Source: Coprinellus micaceus
Taxonomy: Eukaryota; Basidiomycota; Agaricomycetes; Agaricales; Psathyrellaceae
NCBI GenBank assembly: GCA_951394405.1
Contig: OX596339.1
Coordinates: 992,001-1,056,000, forward strand
Length of the DNA: 64,000 nucleotides
Reading direction: 5' to 3'
Part shown: positions 21,134 through 31,376 of the stretch, piece after piece
How the letters are laid out: each line of letters opens with the position of its first letter
Numbering within the stretch: the first letter of the stretch is position 1
Position numbers and translations under genes: made by a program
The notes under the pieces: generated by a model
Seen by the model: the letters and a program-made list of their open reading frames with translations, nothing else
Database searches by the model: none
What the model was told of the DNA's origin: nothing

Positions 21134-23226
21134 GGCGATGTGTAGGAATGGGGATGACGGCAGAACGACTAAAAGTGAGACGAAGTGCGACACTTAAGTG
21201 GTGGAGCCACAACTCGATTGGAAAGACTCGGATTGGTGCGGGGTGGATCAGGGTGGATCTACAATGAGGCGGCTACCCGTCGAGGAGTGTTTCGAATGAG
21301 CGTTTCTGGAAAAAGTTTTCTCAAATACCAATGGCGTTGTGGATATAAGGGTACATACGCTTTCCAGGTATGGGTATGGGACTGTTGCCGGATCTCGAGG
21401 AGGCTCTGGACTTCGGGCCAGAACCCTGAAAAGATCAAAACATGTTCTTCCAGGGCAGCCAGGGCAGAGCCAGGGTTCGATGCCCTCGAACCCTGAATTT
21501 ACGTACCCATGAAACGTTGCGACCATTCATCCGGTTCTCGGGGACCTAACTGCATCGCGCTGGTTCCTGTCGTGGTTCGGCTAATTGAAAGACGTTGGGG
21601 CAGGGGCATGGTTATGTCAGGGTCGTTTGGAAGCTTCAGCGTCGGTTCGGTGTCTTGCATGGAACTGAGAGATGACCACCACCTCGCCGCCTTCGACCAA
21701 CGGATCATATTGCTTCAATTGCACCGTTCCCAGGTAGAAACCTGTCATACATCGAGGGCGCCTGGACCCCAGAGTCCGCAAGGCCCGCCACAAAGGGGGT
21801 TACTCAAGGTTACTAAGTCCTCTGGGCACCCGGTGTCGCCCGACATGCATTCAACGGTCATTTGTTTCCGGTTTCCCAGATCCTGCTCGTTCCTTGCTGC
21901 AAATAGGCGTGCCTTTGGTGTGCCCCAAGAGGTGGGGCGATCGAGATGCGGTCACCAAAGGAAGTGGGGAGTCGGAGGATGATCGTGGTTTAGAATGAAC
22001 CACTTGCTGATTGGCGCCGGCCGGCCTGGGAAGTGACCGAGGCCTGGGCCTCGGCGCTAGTCTGGATCGTCGCGTCGCGTCGGCTCTCATTGTCGGTACC
22101 GCTAAGCTTGGGGCGCGTCTCACCCATAGCAAACGCAGCACAAGGTTTGCGGCCCTTCAGAGATCGATAAGAAGAGATGGGCTGATTTACGGTGGGTGCT
22201 TGCCAAAGCGTTCATTTAGGCGCACGCGACCGTTCTGGACCTTGACAGGCTGTTCTCCGAAGAGGGAATCAAGACCGGCGCGTTTTCTGCGGCGAAGTCA
22301 TTCGAGAGAAACCCTTCTTATGGTTACTATGTAACACGTCCTCCAGTGGGACCCTTTTAATTTAGGTTTTCTCACTCGATCGCAGTTGATTGCATCGCGC
22401 TGTAGGACGGTCGTGTCCGTGAATGGCGATGCCTGTCACAACCCCAGGTATGAGAAAGCAGGTGAAATCGAGTACCTCGCTCTTCCTCTCACCGGAAAGG
22501 CTCGGAATTTGGGAAATCTTTCACGCTCTCCTCGATAGGGCCACTGAACAACTGATGGTACAGGTCGTTACTTCATAATCCACGATTTGGGTATGTCAAG
22601 CTTTCTTGAGTTGACGAAGATCGAGGGCGCTCTGACAGCACCTGGACATAGTCGATACACATTCAGAGCGCCAGAATTAGACGTTAGAACGTACTCTCAA
22701 GAGTAAGCTCAAAACAATTTTTCGTTCCGTTTTCGCTGATAAGGGGTTGATTCCGGCACATGGTGACGTCACGCGTCATGGCGCGGGGTACGCGACCGCC
22801 TCCGGCGAGCAATTACTTGCTGCGTTCTATCCTTTCAACTTCCAACCCCTCGACGCAGCCGAGCCTACCATTAATTTTCAAATAACTTCCACCTTTTTAT
22901 TCAACCGGAAAGTTTGTGGCAAGAGCCGCTCTCGTTCCGGCGGAGGAGCCGTGCCCGGCATTCTTCGGCGGCCACACGAACGAGAATTTCTCCAAAATAC
23001 TGACTCAACAACGAGATAACACATCGCTCCGACGCGTTTCGTAAGAGAACTCTCCCCGCGAGAGGCTGTCCGGGCACGGGCGCCTAATCGCTCGGCTATT
23101 AATAGCTCCGGTTCGATCGCTATAGCAGCACCGCCACCGTACAATAACTGCATGGGCTAACGAAACCCCGCCCGCTCATTTTCAGCCTCTGCACAGCCCT
23201 TCAAGCTTCATTGGACTCAAACCACC
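21134..23226. other. Long intergenic region (2.1 kb)
   Basis: No gene was found. It holds a perfect 10 bp hairpin (21471-21495), an 8 bp inverted repeat at about 22039-22056 (CCGAGGCC-TG-GGCCTCGG) and a full CRE-like palindrome TGACGTCA near 22764, some 460 bp before the next ATG. The region serves as promoter for the protoglobin gene on one side and the F-box gene on the other. Confidence 0.45.
21471..21495. repeat. Perfect 10 bp inverted repeat with 5-base loop
   Basis: CAGGGTTCGA, loop TGCCC, then TCGAACCCTG. It lies about 340 bp upstream of the protoglobin start. It could be a binding site for a dimeric factor; nothing more can be said. Confidence 0.6.
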
Positions 23227-25256
23227 ATGGCCATGAAGGGTGTGATTAGCTCTCCTGTCTTGACCCCTTTCTCCTCGAGCAACGCTATCGAAGCTTTCAA
23301 TAGGTCAGTAACTCAAGGGTCTTTCTGCCACGTGTGTTAATTCTGCCCTTCCCCCTTGCTTTCTCGACTCTTCACCATGCGGACGTCGTCTGTGTGTCAC
23401 ACTGAACCCGACCAACCAATTATAATAACAGATGTGGTCTGGACTACTTCAATACACGCCCTGAACGCCCTCGACACGTTGCGCTGGCCAATGAGCAACC
23501 CGACGCCACCACCAAGGGACCCACCCCGGTGGATGAAGTTCCGAACGAGATCCTCTCACACGTCTTCGAGCTCGCGTACCTCTCCAAGGAGCACCCGGAT
23601 GACAACCTCCGACGAAATATATCCCATACCTCTTCGCGCTTTCGACAAGTTGCGTTGAGTATACCTTCATTATGGAGCAAATACCACCTCACCCAGGGCA
23701 ATATCTCCGAATATCTCCCCTACCTCACAGAATACCTCCAACGCTCTAAAGGATACCCACTTGACATAGAGCTCACCTGCTTCTGGCCGTACGACATCAC
23801 TAGACACCTCATGAGCCTCCTCCTCCCACACAGTGCCAGGTGGCGACGGCTTTCCATAACGACGCCGAACGCCGACATTTTCGCGTTCCTCGTGGATGTA
23901 CCGGCGCCCACCCTCGAATACATCGCAGTCTCCCATTTCTCATCGCAAAGACGCTTGTCGGTGGATTATCCGGCGTTCGGAGGACAGCTTCCCAGACTCT
24001 CCGAACTCGTGTTGCGGAACGTGAGCTTGGACAGGGTGAACATGCCCCTGCACAGCCTTACCAAGCTCGAGATTCGCGGACATGGTGTATGGCCTGACTT
24101 CGAACGCTTGAATGAACTCCTCGGAGGATCGGACACACTCCAAGAGCTTCTCATTCACGTTAAGCCCGGGATGGTGGTTCAAGACCTCTACCAGGGCCTT
24201 AGCCAAGGCCCCCTCTTCCTCCCCGCTCTGCGCCAGTTCACGGTATTCACCTCGGAACGGCTCACCGACGACGTTGCAAGGCTCGTCCGGTCCTTCTCTG
24301 CCCCTAATCTCGAAACGCTCCTCATCCAAGAACGCTTCGGCCATGACGTTCCGGATAGCACGGATATCCTGCGATACTCGACCTCTCCCATACCTTCTCT
24401 CACTGCCACCAACTGCAACCTCGTTCTTGCCTGCAGGTGCCTCTCACCTGAGCAATTGGAGGGACTGCGCGTACTGGAGATGCATAAAGCTGGATGGAGC
24501 TTGGAGTCGGGGGAGAACAACCTAGCCGCGCTGAGGCAAACTTTTCGCGGGATGTTTTCGTTGGAGAAGTTGGTTCTTACCGAGCTTAACCCGTGCACCA
24601 TCCTCCAGGACCTCGGCCTAGCGTCGAACGACCCCCCAGCTGCGCTGCATGGTGTCAACCACGCCCCCAGAGAGTTCCCGACTGTAGATCCTATCCCCGT
24701 TCCATCTTTACGCGCATTGGATATCGACACAATTCGGGACTTCGACCGACCAACGGAACGGGAGCTCGCTCACTTCATTCGGCTATTCGCCCTGCCTTCC
24801 CTGTCGGCACTTCTCCTCCAGCGTATTACCCAGGTGGCTTGGCAGCACACGTTGGAGTGGTTCGCAGGTCATACCACGGAATATCCTGCTCTCACATCCT
24901 TGACGGTGGCCAGTGCGCGTTTGCTACAAAATCCCGCAACCTGTTCACCTGCCCTCGCCTTCCCGCATCTTCAACACCTTTCGATGCTCCACGTTCCTTC
25001 AAGCGCCTTTCTCTCCCAGCTCGCGGAGAAGCACGGTGGCAGCGTACCCTGGCCAAACCTCGATAGCCTCACGATCTATGGAGACGCCTTTCGCAGCCAG
25101 CCCTTACTGCACAAGGTGATTGGGCAGAGGGAGGACGTGGGAAGGCCGATCAAGAGTTTGCTGTTGGACGGGACGTTTAGGAGCAATTTGGAGAGCTGGG
25201 AGTGGATCAAGGAGAGGGTGCCGGGGACTGTGGAGATTCAGAGACCTCGTGTTTAA
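23227..25256 (+). CDS. F-box/leucine-rich protein, divergent subfamily (633 aa, two exons)
   Basis: Exon 1 is 23227-23303 (CCACCATGG context) and exon 2 is 23432-25256. The 128 nt intron has a GTCAGT donor and AACAG acceptor and joins in phase 2 to give NRCGLDYFNTRPERPRHVALANEQ. The F-box is at ~residues 57-105 (VPNEILSHVFELAYLSKEH, then ISHTSSRFRQVALSIPSLW). It has no coiled coil before the F-box and its core (SSRFRQ rather than CRHWR) is unlike the rest of the array, so it is a separate, older subfamily. The remaining ~520 residues are leucine-rich with about ten repeats of the LxxLxLxx type. A role as SCF substrate receptor is inferred. The intron is long for this window and may hide a second small exon. 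Confidence 0.83.
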
Positions 25257-25706
25257 CTTCTTTTTCTCCTTGATCCTGAACGCGTCGTTCTTGGTGCCGG
25301 CCGGGGCCATCCTCTAGATGCTGTTTTTCTCGCTGTTCATTTCATTGAGGAGTTCTCTTTTACGCTCCATTGGACACTGCATTATTCGTAGACGGGTTCA
25401 AAGTTCAACCCATAAGTTATTCTATTTATTCTCTAATTCTCTCACTGGGCATACCATATACCACTCTATACTGTACAGCTGTACCCACATTTACCACCGG
25501 AATAATATTGGCCTTCGAACTGCTTCAACGGTGTGTGTGTGTGTGCGGTGGCGTGGGACTCGTCGCGCCCATGCAAGACGCGCTGCGACATGCGGGTGCA
25601 ATTGGCTTCTTGCTCCTGGCAGCGACAAGGTGGGATGAATATCCTCTCCATTTCACCATACGCCACGCTCTGACGCCTGAACAGATCATCGAGAGTTCAA
25701 GCGACC
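25257..25706. other. Intergenic region
   Basis: This 450 bp region separates two F-box genes in tandem. It contains a short GT run (about 25530-25544). No gene is seen. Confidence 0.5.
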
Positions 25707-27269
25707 ATGGCTCCCCCAAACCTTCCCGCAGAGCTCTTATCCGGCATCTTCCTAATGCTAGCCTGGTCGCATCGCGTAGACTCGGACGTGCCCCAATATG
25801 GAACGACGAAAGATGGGTCCTGGATCCGCGTTGCGCATGTTTGCCGGCACTGGAGGAACGCTGCGTTGGACTGCGCTTTGCTTTGGACAGACCTCATGTT
25901 CAACAAGCCTGGACTACCAGAGTTCATGTTGTCGAAATCTAAAAACCTCCCCCTCACGATCGAGTTCAATTCTTTCAACAAGGATCTCAGCCCATTCATC
26001 AACGTCCTTCGCGAAGCTACGTCCCAGATCTACCGTTTGCAGTCGCTAGTTATTCGAAGGGAGGAGAGCATCGATCAGCAGCTGCGCCTTGCTCAAATCA
26101 TTGGGCCTCAGTGTACGGACGCTCCCATCTTAGAGCGAGTGGTTCTGTCTCGGAGGGTGGAGTGGCACTCCGACGACCCCGAAGAGGTCGTTCCAGGAGA
26201 TTTCCTCTCTGGGGAGACTCCTTCGCTTCAGCACCTCGACTTGACCAATTGCACCATTCGGAGGTGGGACACCTTGCCATTGGCCGACGGGTTGACGTTC
26301 CTCCAACTCCACGCCGACCCGCGTCACGCATCCACTCGCCCCGACCCCGCCGCCTTATTTGCGTCCATTTGCAAGTTGGAGTCTCTCGAGACGCTCTCGC
26401 TCTCGGAGATGCTGCCTATCGAGCGGCTCACCTCGCCAGATCGACCCAAGATGCCGTCGAGCATCAAACACTTGGCGTTGACAGACAATACCGAAATTGT
26501 TAATATGTTCTTCGAAACTGCAGACGTCGCGCAAACCACCAAGCTACGCGTCACCTTCCTCAACGCGGAAGCCCGGGAACCACTTGTTCATTTCATCCTG
26601 CTCCTCGAAATTTCGTGGAATCCTACCATCCGGAGCACGCTATTTGGGCTCGAGTTCCTCAGCGGAGAGGAAGACCCCGACAGGCTGGGCTTCTCATTCA
26701 ACAGATCCAGAATCATTCACGAGCACGAATTATTTGTCGCTCTCGAAATCAGGACGAGGAACGTAGAGTATGACCCTCCCCCGAGGTTGAGCCTCAACCA
26801 CGCCCTCGGCGTCTTCTATCAGGAGCTAGACTTTACGACTCTGATCGCTCTGAATATCCGGCAAGAGAGCCCATGGGATACGCGCACTTGGGTATCCATG
26901 TTCGGAAATCTGCCAACTCTCGTCCTACTTTCATTCCAGGACAATGTCGGGATACTTGGCTTCTTAGCCACCCTCTAACAAGAACTCGCCAAAGCGCAAC
27001 CTCCATCACCAACCTTCCCCCTGTTCCCTCGTCTCACCATCATCACAGCCAAGGATGTCGATTTTGATACACAGCTGAGCAGGCTGTATGGGGTGCCGGA
27101 CTCGTTCGATACCTTGATCCAGATAGGGAAGAGGTTTGCGATGCAGCCCACCAGGCCGAGTATGATTTTGAAGCTGGATGGATGTGAGGGGGTTAGTAAG
27201 GCGCAGGTTAATAAGGTGAAGAGGGCGGTTCCGACCATGGATATTTTGCAGGAAGAGGTATACGTCTAG
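25707..27269 (+). pseudogene. F-box/leucine-rich protein interrupted by one in-frame TAA
   Basis: ATG 25707 opens directly into the F-box (MAPPNLPAELLSGIFLML, then VAHVCRHWRNAALDCALLW), without the coiled coil of its relatives. The frame stops at TAA 26976-26978 (423 aa) but stays open afterwards for 96 codons to TAG 27267-27269. The downstream part reads PTFPLFPRLTIITAKDVDFD and ends near VPTMDIL, the same order as the family's usual ending (PYFPALxxxxLxxIDFE ... NPxIDIxWD). So the stop cuts off a region that other members retain. Options are a recent nonsense change, a sequencing or haplotype difference, or read-through (context TAA CAA). The 423 aa product might still function. No intron with good signals removes the stop. 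Confidence 0.68.
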
Positions 27270-27520
27270 TTTGTCGTTCCGACGCCGGTTTATCCAGTCT
27301 TCGGTTGGAATGTAATCAGACAATCGCTTCACACGTGGTGCAAGGTTCATTGCTCGCCATGAGGCCCACTACCTTCGCATTCGCTGTTCCTGACCTTAGC
27401 TGTAAATTCAATGACGATGCCAACCTAACGTAGGGCATACAAGCACGCGCTCAAGCATTTTATACGAGGGGGTAGCAACTAGCCTCTGATTTCGCTCGGC
27501 ATTTCTGTGAAGCCTGCCGA

Positions 27521-29248
27521 TCATCCGTCGGTTTGCCCGCCTTCACCATTTGATCCTGCATCCCCCCCAGACCAGTAAATGCCAATCGTCGGGTTTGCCA
27601 ACTCGCGGAAGAGCTCAAAGTCTTCTGACCCGAAATTTATGCAGCGTTCGAGGCGGACCTCCTTGACGAAATGTGTGGCGGGCCTCTGGTTCAGCGCCGA
27701 ACAAATAGAGACTATGGCATCCTCCCTGGGGACTGCTCCATAATCAAAGTCAATCGAGGCGAGGGTAGCGGATCGCAAGGCGGGGAAGTATGGTTCAGGT
27801 GTGTCTTCCCCGCCCTCCTTTGCCGGATCCCTCCCCATTTCTTCGAAGAATGTATGGACAGGAGTTGAAGCAATCGTGAGGTGCTCCACATTTGGTAACT
27901 GACAGAACGTCTCCAAGAGCAGTTCTGGTGGGATATCCCTGCAGCGAGCAATCTCCAAGGATTGCGTAGAAGCCAAGTCAAAGCGGTTGGTGACGGAAGC
28001 GAAAATGTCGGAGAGGGGAAGGGGCTGATGTGTAAACTCGAGGGTGATAGCGGTGGGATGCGGACGGTCGCCTGTCGTGTCGTTCGAGGCTTGTTCTTGT
28101 GGGATGTACCACACTTGAATCGAAGGCTTGGTGGAGGAAGTCTGTCCTAACTCGTCGAAATCGCGGACAAGAAGCATGCCGATGTCCTGGAAGTTCACCA
28201 TGTCCTGGCCAATAGCGCTTCGAGCCCTGGCGAGGCACTGGTCGATGAAGGACCCCTGAGGCAATCGATCGCTAATTGTCAACCTCAGGTACGTCACTTT
28301 TGGGGTTCGTATCGAGGCAAAAAAGTAAGCAATGTCTTCAGCAAAGTCTTCAACGGTAAGGGACGTGAGTGAGGGGAGAGCTATAGGATAGGACGGCCTG
28401 ACAGTAGGTGGGCCTCTGGATACAGGGAGCCACCCGCCAAGAACGAGTCCCTGAAGGGAAACCAATCTTGAGAGTGACTCGTAAAATAGGCTCCCAAGTG
28501 GACGTGGGGCCCCTTCGCGTAATGTAAGGTGGGTGAGGGTAATGGGAAGCGGAATCCTATCCCATGCAATAAAGGTGCGTTCGAGTTGGAGGCGTTGAAG
28601 GGCAGGGGCACCAAGTCCACCCTCGAGAAAGTCAGAGGGGATAGGTTCTCTCCCAAAGTCGGATCCTGCAAGCGAGAGATCCAACAGGGCAGGAGCGCTT
28701 CCAGATGCCTTTGAGAGAAGCTCCTCCAGCGAAGTCTTGCTGTTGCGGTAAATACGGAGGGAAAGCGAGCGGAACCGTTCGGCTTGAGACAGCATTCCTG
28801 TCAAGAACTCGCATACGGTCCAGACTTTGTTTATCCTTCGGTAGTGGCTGAGTTGGTCCGTGTGGAAGGAGAAGCTAATGGGGATGCCCTTAGACCGCGC
28901 GAGCATAACCTTCATGAACTCCGGGTTGGAAAGAACGACGTTTGTCCAGAGGGGCCCATAATTGTGAGCGACCTCTCGCCAGTGTCGGCAGACTTGGGCG
29001 AGCCTGACCCAGAGTAGGGCATTGTCTTCTTCCCAATCCTGACGCACATACGCAGCGTCATCCTTGAAGATCTTCTCCAGCACCTCTGCTGGAAGGCGGT
29101 TGGGAAGGGAATGGCTGTTCTGACGCACCCCCAGCGCGTGAAGTTCCTCCTCGAGCTCAGCCCGACGCCTCTTCAGCAACTCCACATAGGGCTTAGACTC
29201 GAAATTCTTCTCTTCGTCCAGGAGACGTCTTGTCTCGGGAGAGAACAT
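27521..29248 (-). CDS. F-box/leucine-rich protein, A type (575 aa)
   Basis: The start at 29248 (MFSPETRRLLDEEKNFES) matches the start of other A genes; the frame is open further upstream but only through the promoter module. Coiled coil VELLKRRRAELEEELHALGVRQN; F-box LPAEVLEKIF with LAQVCRHWREVAHNYGPLW; then the conserved NPEFMKVMLARSKG and a leucine-rich region ending in NPTIGIYWSGGDAG. It is head to head with the B-type gene at 29466, sharing 217 bp between starts. The promoter module lies 47 bp upstream of the ATG. The protein is presumed to be a Skp1-binding SCF receptor; its substrate is unknown. Confidence 0.87.
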   Translation of the reverse strand: MFSPETRRLLDEEKNFESKPYVELLKRRRAELEEELHALGVRQNSHSLPNRLPAEVLEKIFKDDAAYVRQDWEEDNALLWVRLAQVCRHWREVAHNYGPLWTNVVLSNPEFMKVMLARSKGIPISFSFHTDQLSHYRRINKVWTVCEFLTGMLSQAERFRSLSLRIYRNSKTSLEELLSKASGSAPALLDLSLAGSDFGREPIPSDFLEGGLGAPALQRLQLERTFIAWDRIPLPITLTHLTLREGAPRPLGSLFYESLSRLVSLQGLVLGGWLPVSRGPPTVRPSYPIALPSLTSLTVEDFAEDIAYFFASIRTPKVTYLRLTISDRLPQGSFIDQCLARARSAIGQDMVNFQDIGMLLVRDFDELGQTSSTKPSIQVWYIPQEQASNDTTGDRPHPTAITLEFTHQPLPLSDIFASVTNRFDLASTQSLEIARCRDIPPELLLETFCQLPNVEHLTIASTPVHTFFEEMGRDPAKEGGEDTPEPYFPALRSATLASIDFDYGAVPREDAIVSICSALNQRPATHFVKEVRLERCINFGSEDFELFRELANPTIGIYWSGGDAGSNGEGGQTDG

Positions 29249-29295
29249 GTTCAGTGAAATCGATGGTGGTGGTCCAGAAGGCGTTCCATCGCCAT

Positions 29296-29332
29296 GGGCG
29301 CTAAAGCTGACATCAGCTCCCGGAAAATGCCG
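29296..29332 (-). promoter_or_regulatory. Shared A-type promoter module, copy for 27521-29248
   Basis: Read on the minus strand: CGGCATTTTCCGGG, a short spacer, then GCTTTAGCGCCC. It ends 47 bp before the ATG. This copy is more diverged than the others, in line with the older divergence of this pair. Confidence 0.65.
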
Positions 29333-29465
29333 TTGGTCACAGCGCACGCCGGCGTGATGATCCCAACTGTGCGTCTTGACCTCTACCGACACCATATCGC
29401 CTTCAGGTATTCCATTATCCCCTTCACTTGTTGGGAGGTTGCTCAATGGTGCGATAACAGCGACG

Positions 29466-31262
29466 ATGGCTATTCAGGGCTCGCCTGCTAATGAACACCT
29501 CTTTACTGAGGTGGCGTTCTCAAACGCGACGAAGACACTGCTGGAAGAGGATTCAAGCTCCTCCAAGTACGCAGGGTTGCTGAACCAGCGCGCATTGCAG
29601 CTAGAACACGAACTCCATGCCATTCGGGCGCGCCAGAACGCCCTTGTCGCCCTTAATCGCCTTCCCCCAGAGGTTCTCGCACACATCTTTGTTCTCCTTG
29701 CCAACAATGTCACGAACGACTGGAGGAACACGAAGAAATTCTCTTGGCTGCATGTGACGCACGTATGTCGACACTGGAGGGCAGTAGCATTGGATTGCGG
29801 ACCCCTCTGGTCAGACCTTCGATATTTCGTCCACCCCGAAATTACAAAGCTCGTGCTCGCCCGATCGAAGAATGCACCCCTCACAATCGACCTATCAGCC
29901 TTCAACAAGCTCACACCCCAGTACACAGACCCCCTCCGCGACGCACTTTCACAAACTCACCGATTGCGTGTGCTTACGATAGGGCCCATGCAGGAACATG
30001 CGGTCGAGCTATCCAAGATCCTAGCCGATGCCACAGGACCAGCTCCCATCCTGAAGAGGCTTATTCTCCGTAACAACAAACAGAATCCCCAATCAATCCC
30101 TCATGATTTCCTCCTCGGGGGTGCTCCCGCCCTCGAGACATTGCGAATCGACTCCTTCGATCTCCCGTGGAACAGAATCCCCCTACCCAGCGGGCTAGTC
30201 AGATTGATGCTCGTCGACGCCGTCGTGCGCCCACTTCCTTCTGAGTTCTTCGGGTCTATACAGGGCCTTCCCCTGCTACAAGACCTTGATCTATGTCGTT
30301 ACCTGCCCGACACCGATTCCTCATCCCCCCTCCCGCTCCCCTCTTTGAAGACGCTCGAAATTAGGGATTTCTGGACCAAACTCAGCAACTTCCTCGACAT
30401 TGTTCAAGCACCCAATATCAAACGCATCCACGTGGGTTTCACCGACCTCACAACCCAGGCTGCCGTTGCCGAGTGTTGTATACGGAAGATCAAGGCTACC
30501 GTTCAAGAGACGCTCAAGGAATCATCGTGCTTATCGCAGTTCTCAATCTGTGACTTCGACGCCTATAGTCCGACCGTTCTTGACCCTCCCACCCTTGAGA
30601 TGGGGTGGGGCCCAAAGACGCTGGATCTCTCAAAGTCGGGTGGCCATGAACCTGGTTTCAAGTTAGAAGTCGCTCTCTCCTTCAGAAGAACTCATACCTT
30701 CCCAGTCCCCGAAGCCATTGCATCTATCAACACTCATTTCGACCTGACCACCATTTCTACATTACACATTAACGCCAGCAGCTCACTCAACAAAATTGTG
30801 TTTGTAGATGTCCTGGCCAAGCTCCCCAAGGTCCAGGAGCTCTCGATAATCTCCGGCCCCGTCACACTCTTTTTATTGAAGATGTCACTTGACCCTGCGC
30901 TCTCCCAAAAGAAGAAAAGGGGGAAGGGATCCAAACTCATTGCACCTTACTTCCCCGCACTCCATACCCTCACCCTCGATGACGTAGACTTTGAGGAGGA
31001 TTCAGGTCCCGACGAAGTGTGCGAGATCCTCACCAATGTCGTCAAAAAGCGCCCCAAGCCACACCAGCTTGAAACCTTGGATATCCATATCTGCAGGAAC
31101 TTTGGCAGGGAATCGTACAGAAGGCTGAAGAAGGCACTGCGCAATGTTGATGTTCAGTGGGACGAGGTGGAGGACTGGACGAACCAGAGCGACGACTTCG
31201 ACGATTCAGACGACGAGTTTGACGAGTTTGGGCCGTTTGGGTTCCCAATGGGTTTCTTTTGA
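29466..31262 (+). CDS. F-box/leucine-rich protein, B type (598 aa)
   Basis: ATG 29466 (MAIQGSPANEHLFTEV) matches the MxIQDSTNDE start of the two other B genes. Features in order: coiled coil (LLNQRALQLEHELHAIRARQN, ~residues 38-58), F-box (LPPEVLAHIFVLL, then VTHVCRHWRAVALDCGPLW), FVHPEITKLVLARSKNAPLTI, a leucine-rich region, and the acidic tail DDFDDSDDEFDEF followed by a Phe/Gly-rich end. Unlike the other B copies it retains the coiled coil. It diverges from the A gene at 27521-29248 and so forms the oldest of three A/B head-to-head pairs in the window. It is presumed to be an SCF receptor. Confidence 0.87.
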   Translation: MAIQGSPANEHLFTEVAFSNATKTLLEEDSSSSKYAGLLNQRALQLEHELHAIRARQNALVALNRLPPEVLAHIFVLLANNVTNDWRNTKKFSWLHVTHVCRHWRAVALDCGPLWSDLRYFVHPEITKLVLARSKNAPLTIDLSAFNKLTPQYTDPLRDALSQTHRLRVLTIGPMQEHAVELSKILADATGPAPILKRLILRNNKQNPQSIPHDFLLGGAPALETLRIDSFDLPWNRIPLPSGLVRLMLVDAVVRPLPSEFFGSIQGLPLLQDLDLCRYLPDTDSSSPLPLPSLKTLEIRDFWTKLSNFLDIVQAPNIKRIHVGFTDLTTQAAVAECCIRKIKATVQETLKESSCLSQFSICDFDAYSPTVLDPPTLEMGWGPKTLDLSKSGGHEPGFKLEVALSFRRTHTFPVPEAIASINTHFDLTTISTLHINASSSLNKIVFVDVLAKLPKVQELSIISGPVTLFLLKMSLDPALSQKKKRGKGSKLIAPYFPALHTLTLDDVDFEEDSGPDEVCEILTNVVKKRPKPHQLETLDIHICRNFGRESYRRLKKALRNVDVQWDEVEDWTNQSDDFDDSDDEFDEFGPFGFPMGFF

Positions 31263-31376
31263 AGCTCTATTCATATGCATACTAATAGATAATATACTTC
31301 CTCTGCGTATCGGAACCAGCGTCGTTGCTTTCCCCACCATCGCGTCAGCGGATTCCCCGTGAGTACCAAAGTTGTC

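Noticed and set aside
29249..29446. N-terminal extension of the A gene at 27521
   Set aside because: The extension translates the promoter module and begins with a non-ATG codon; relatives start at the MFSxxT position.
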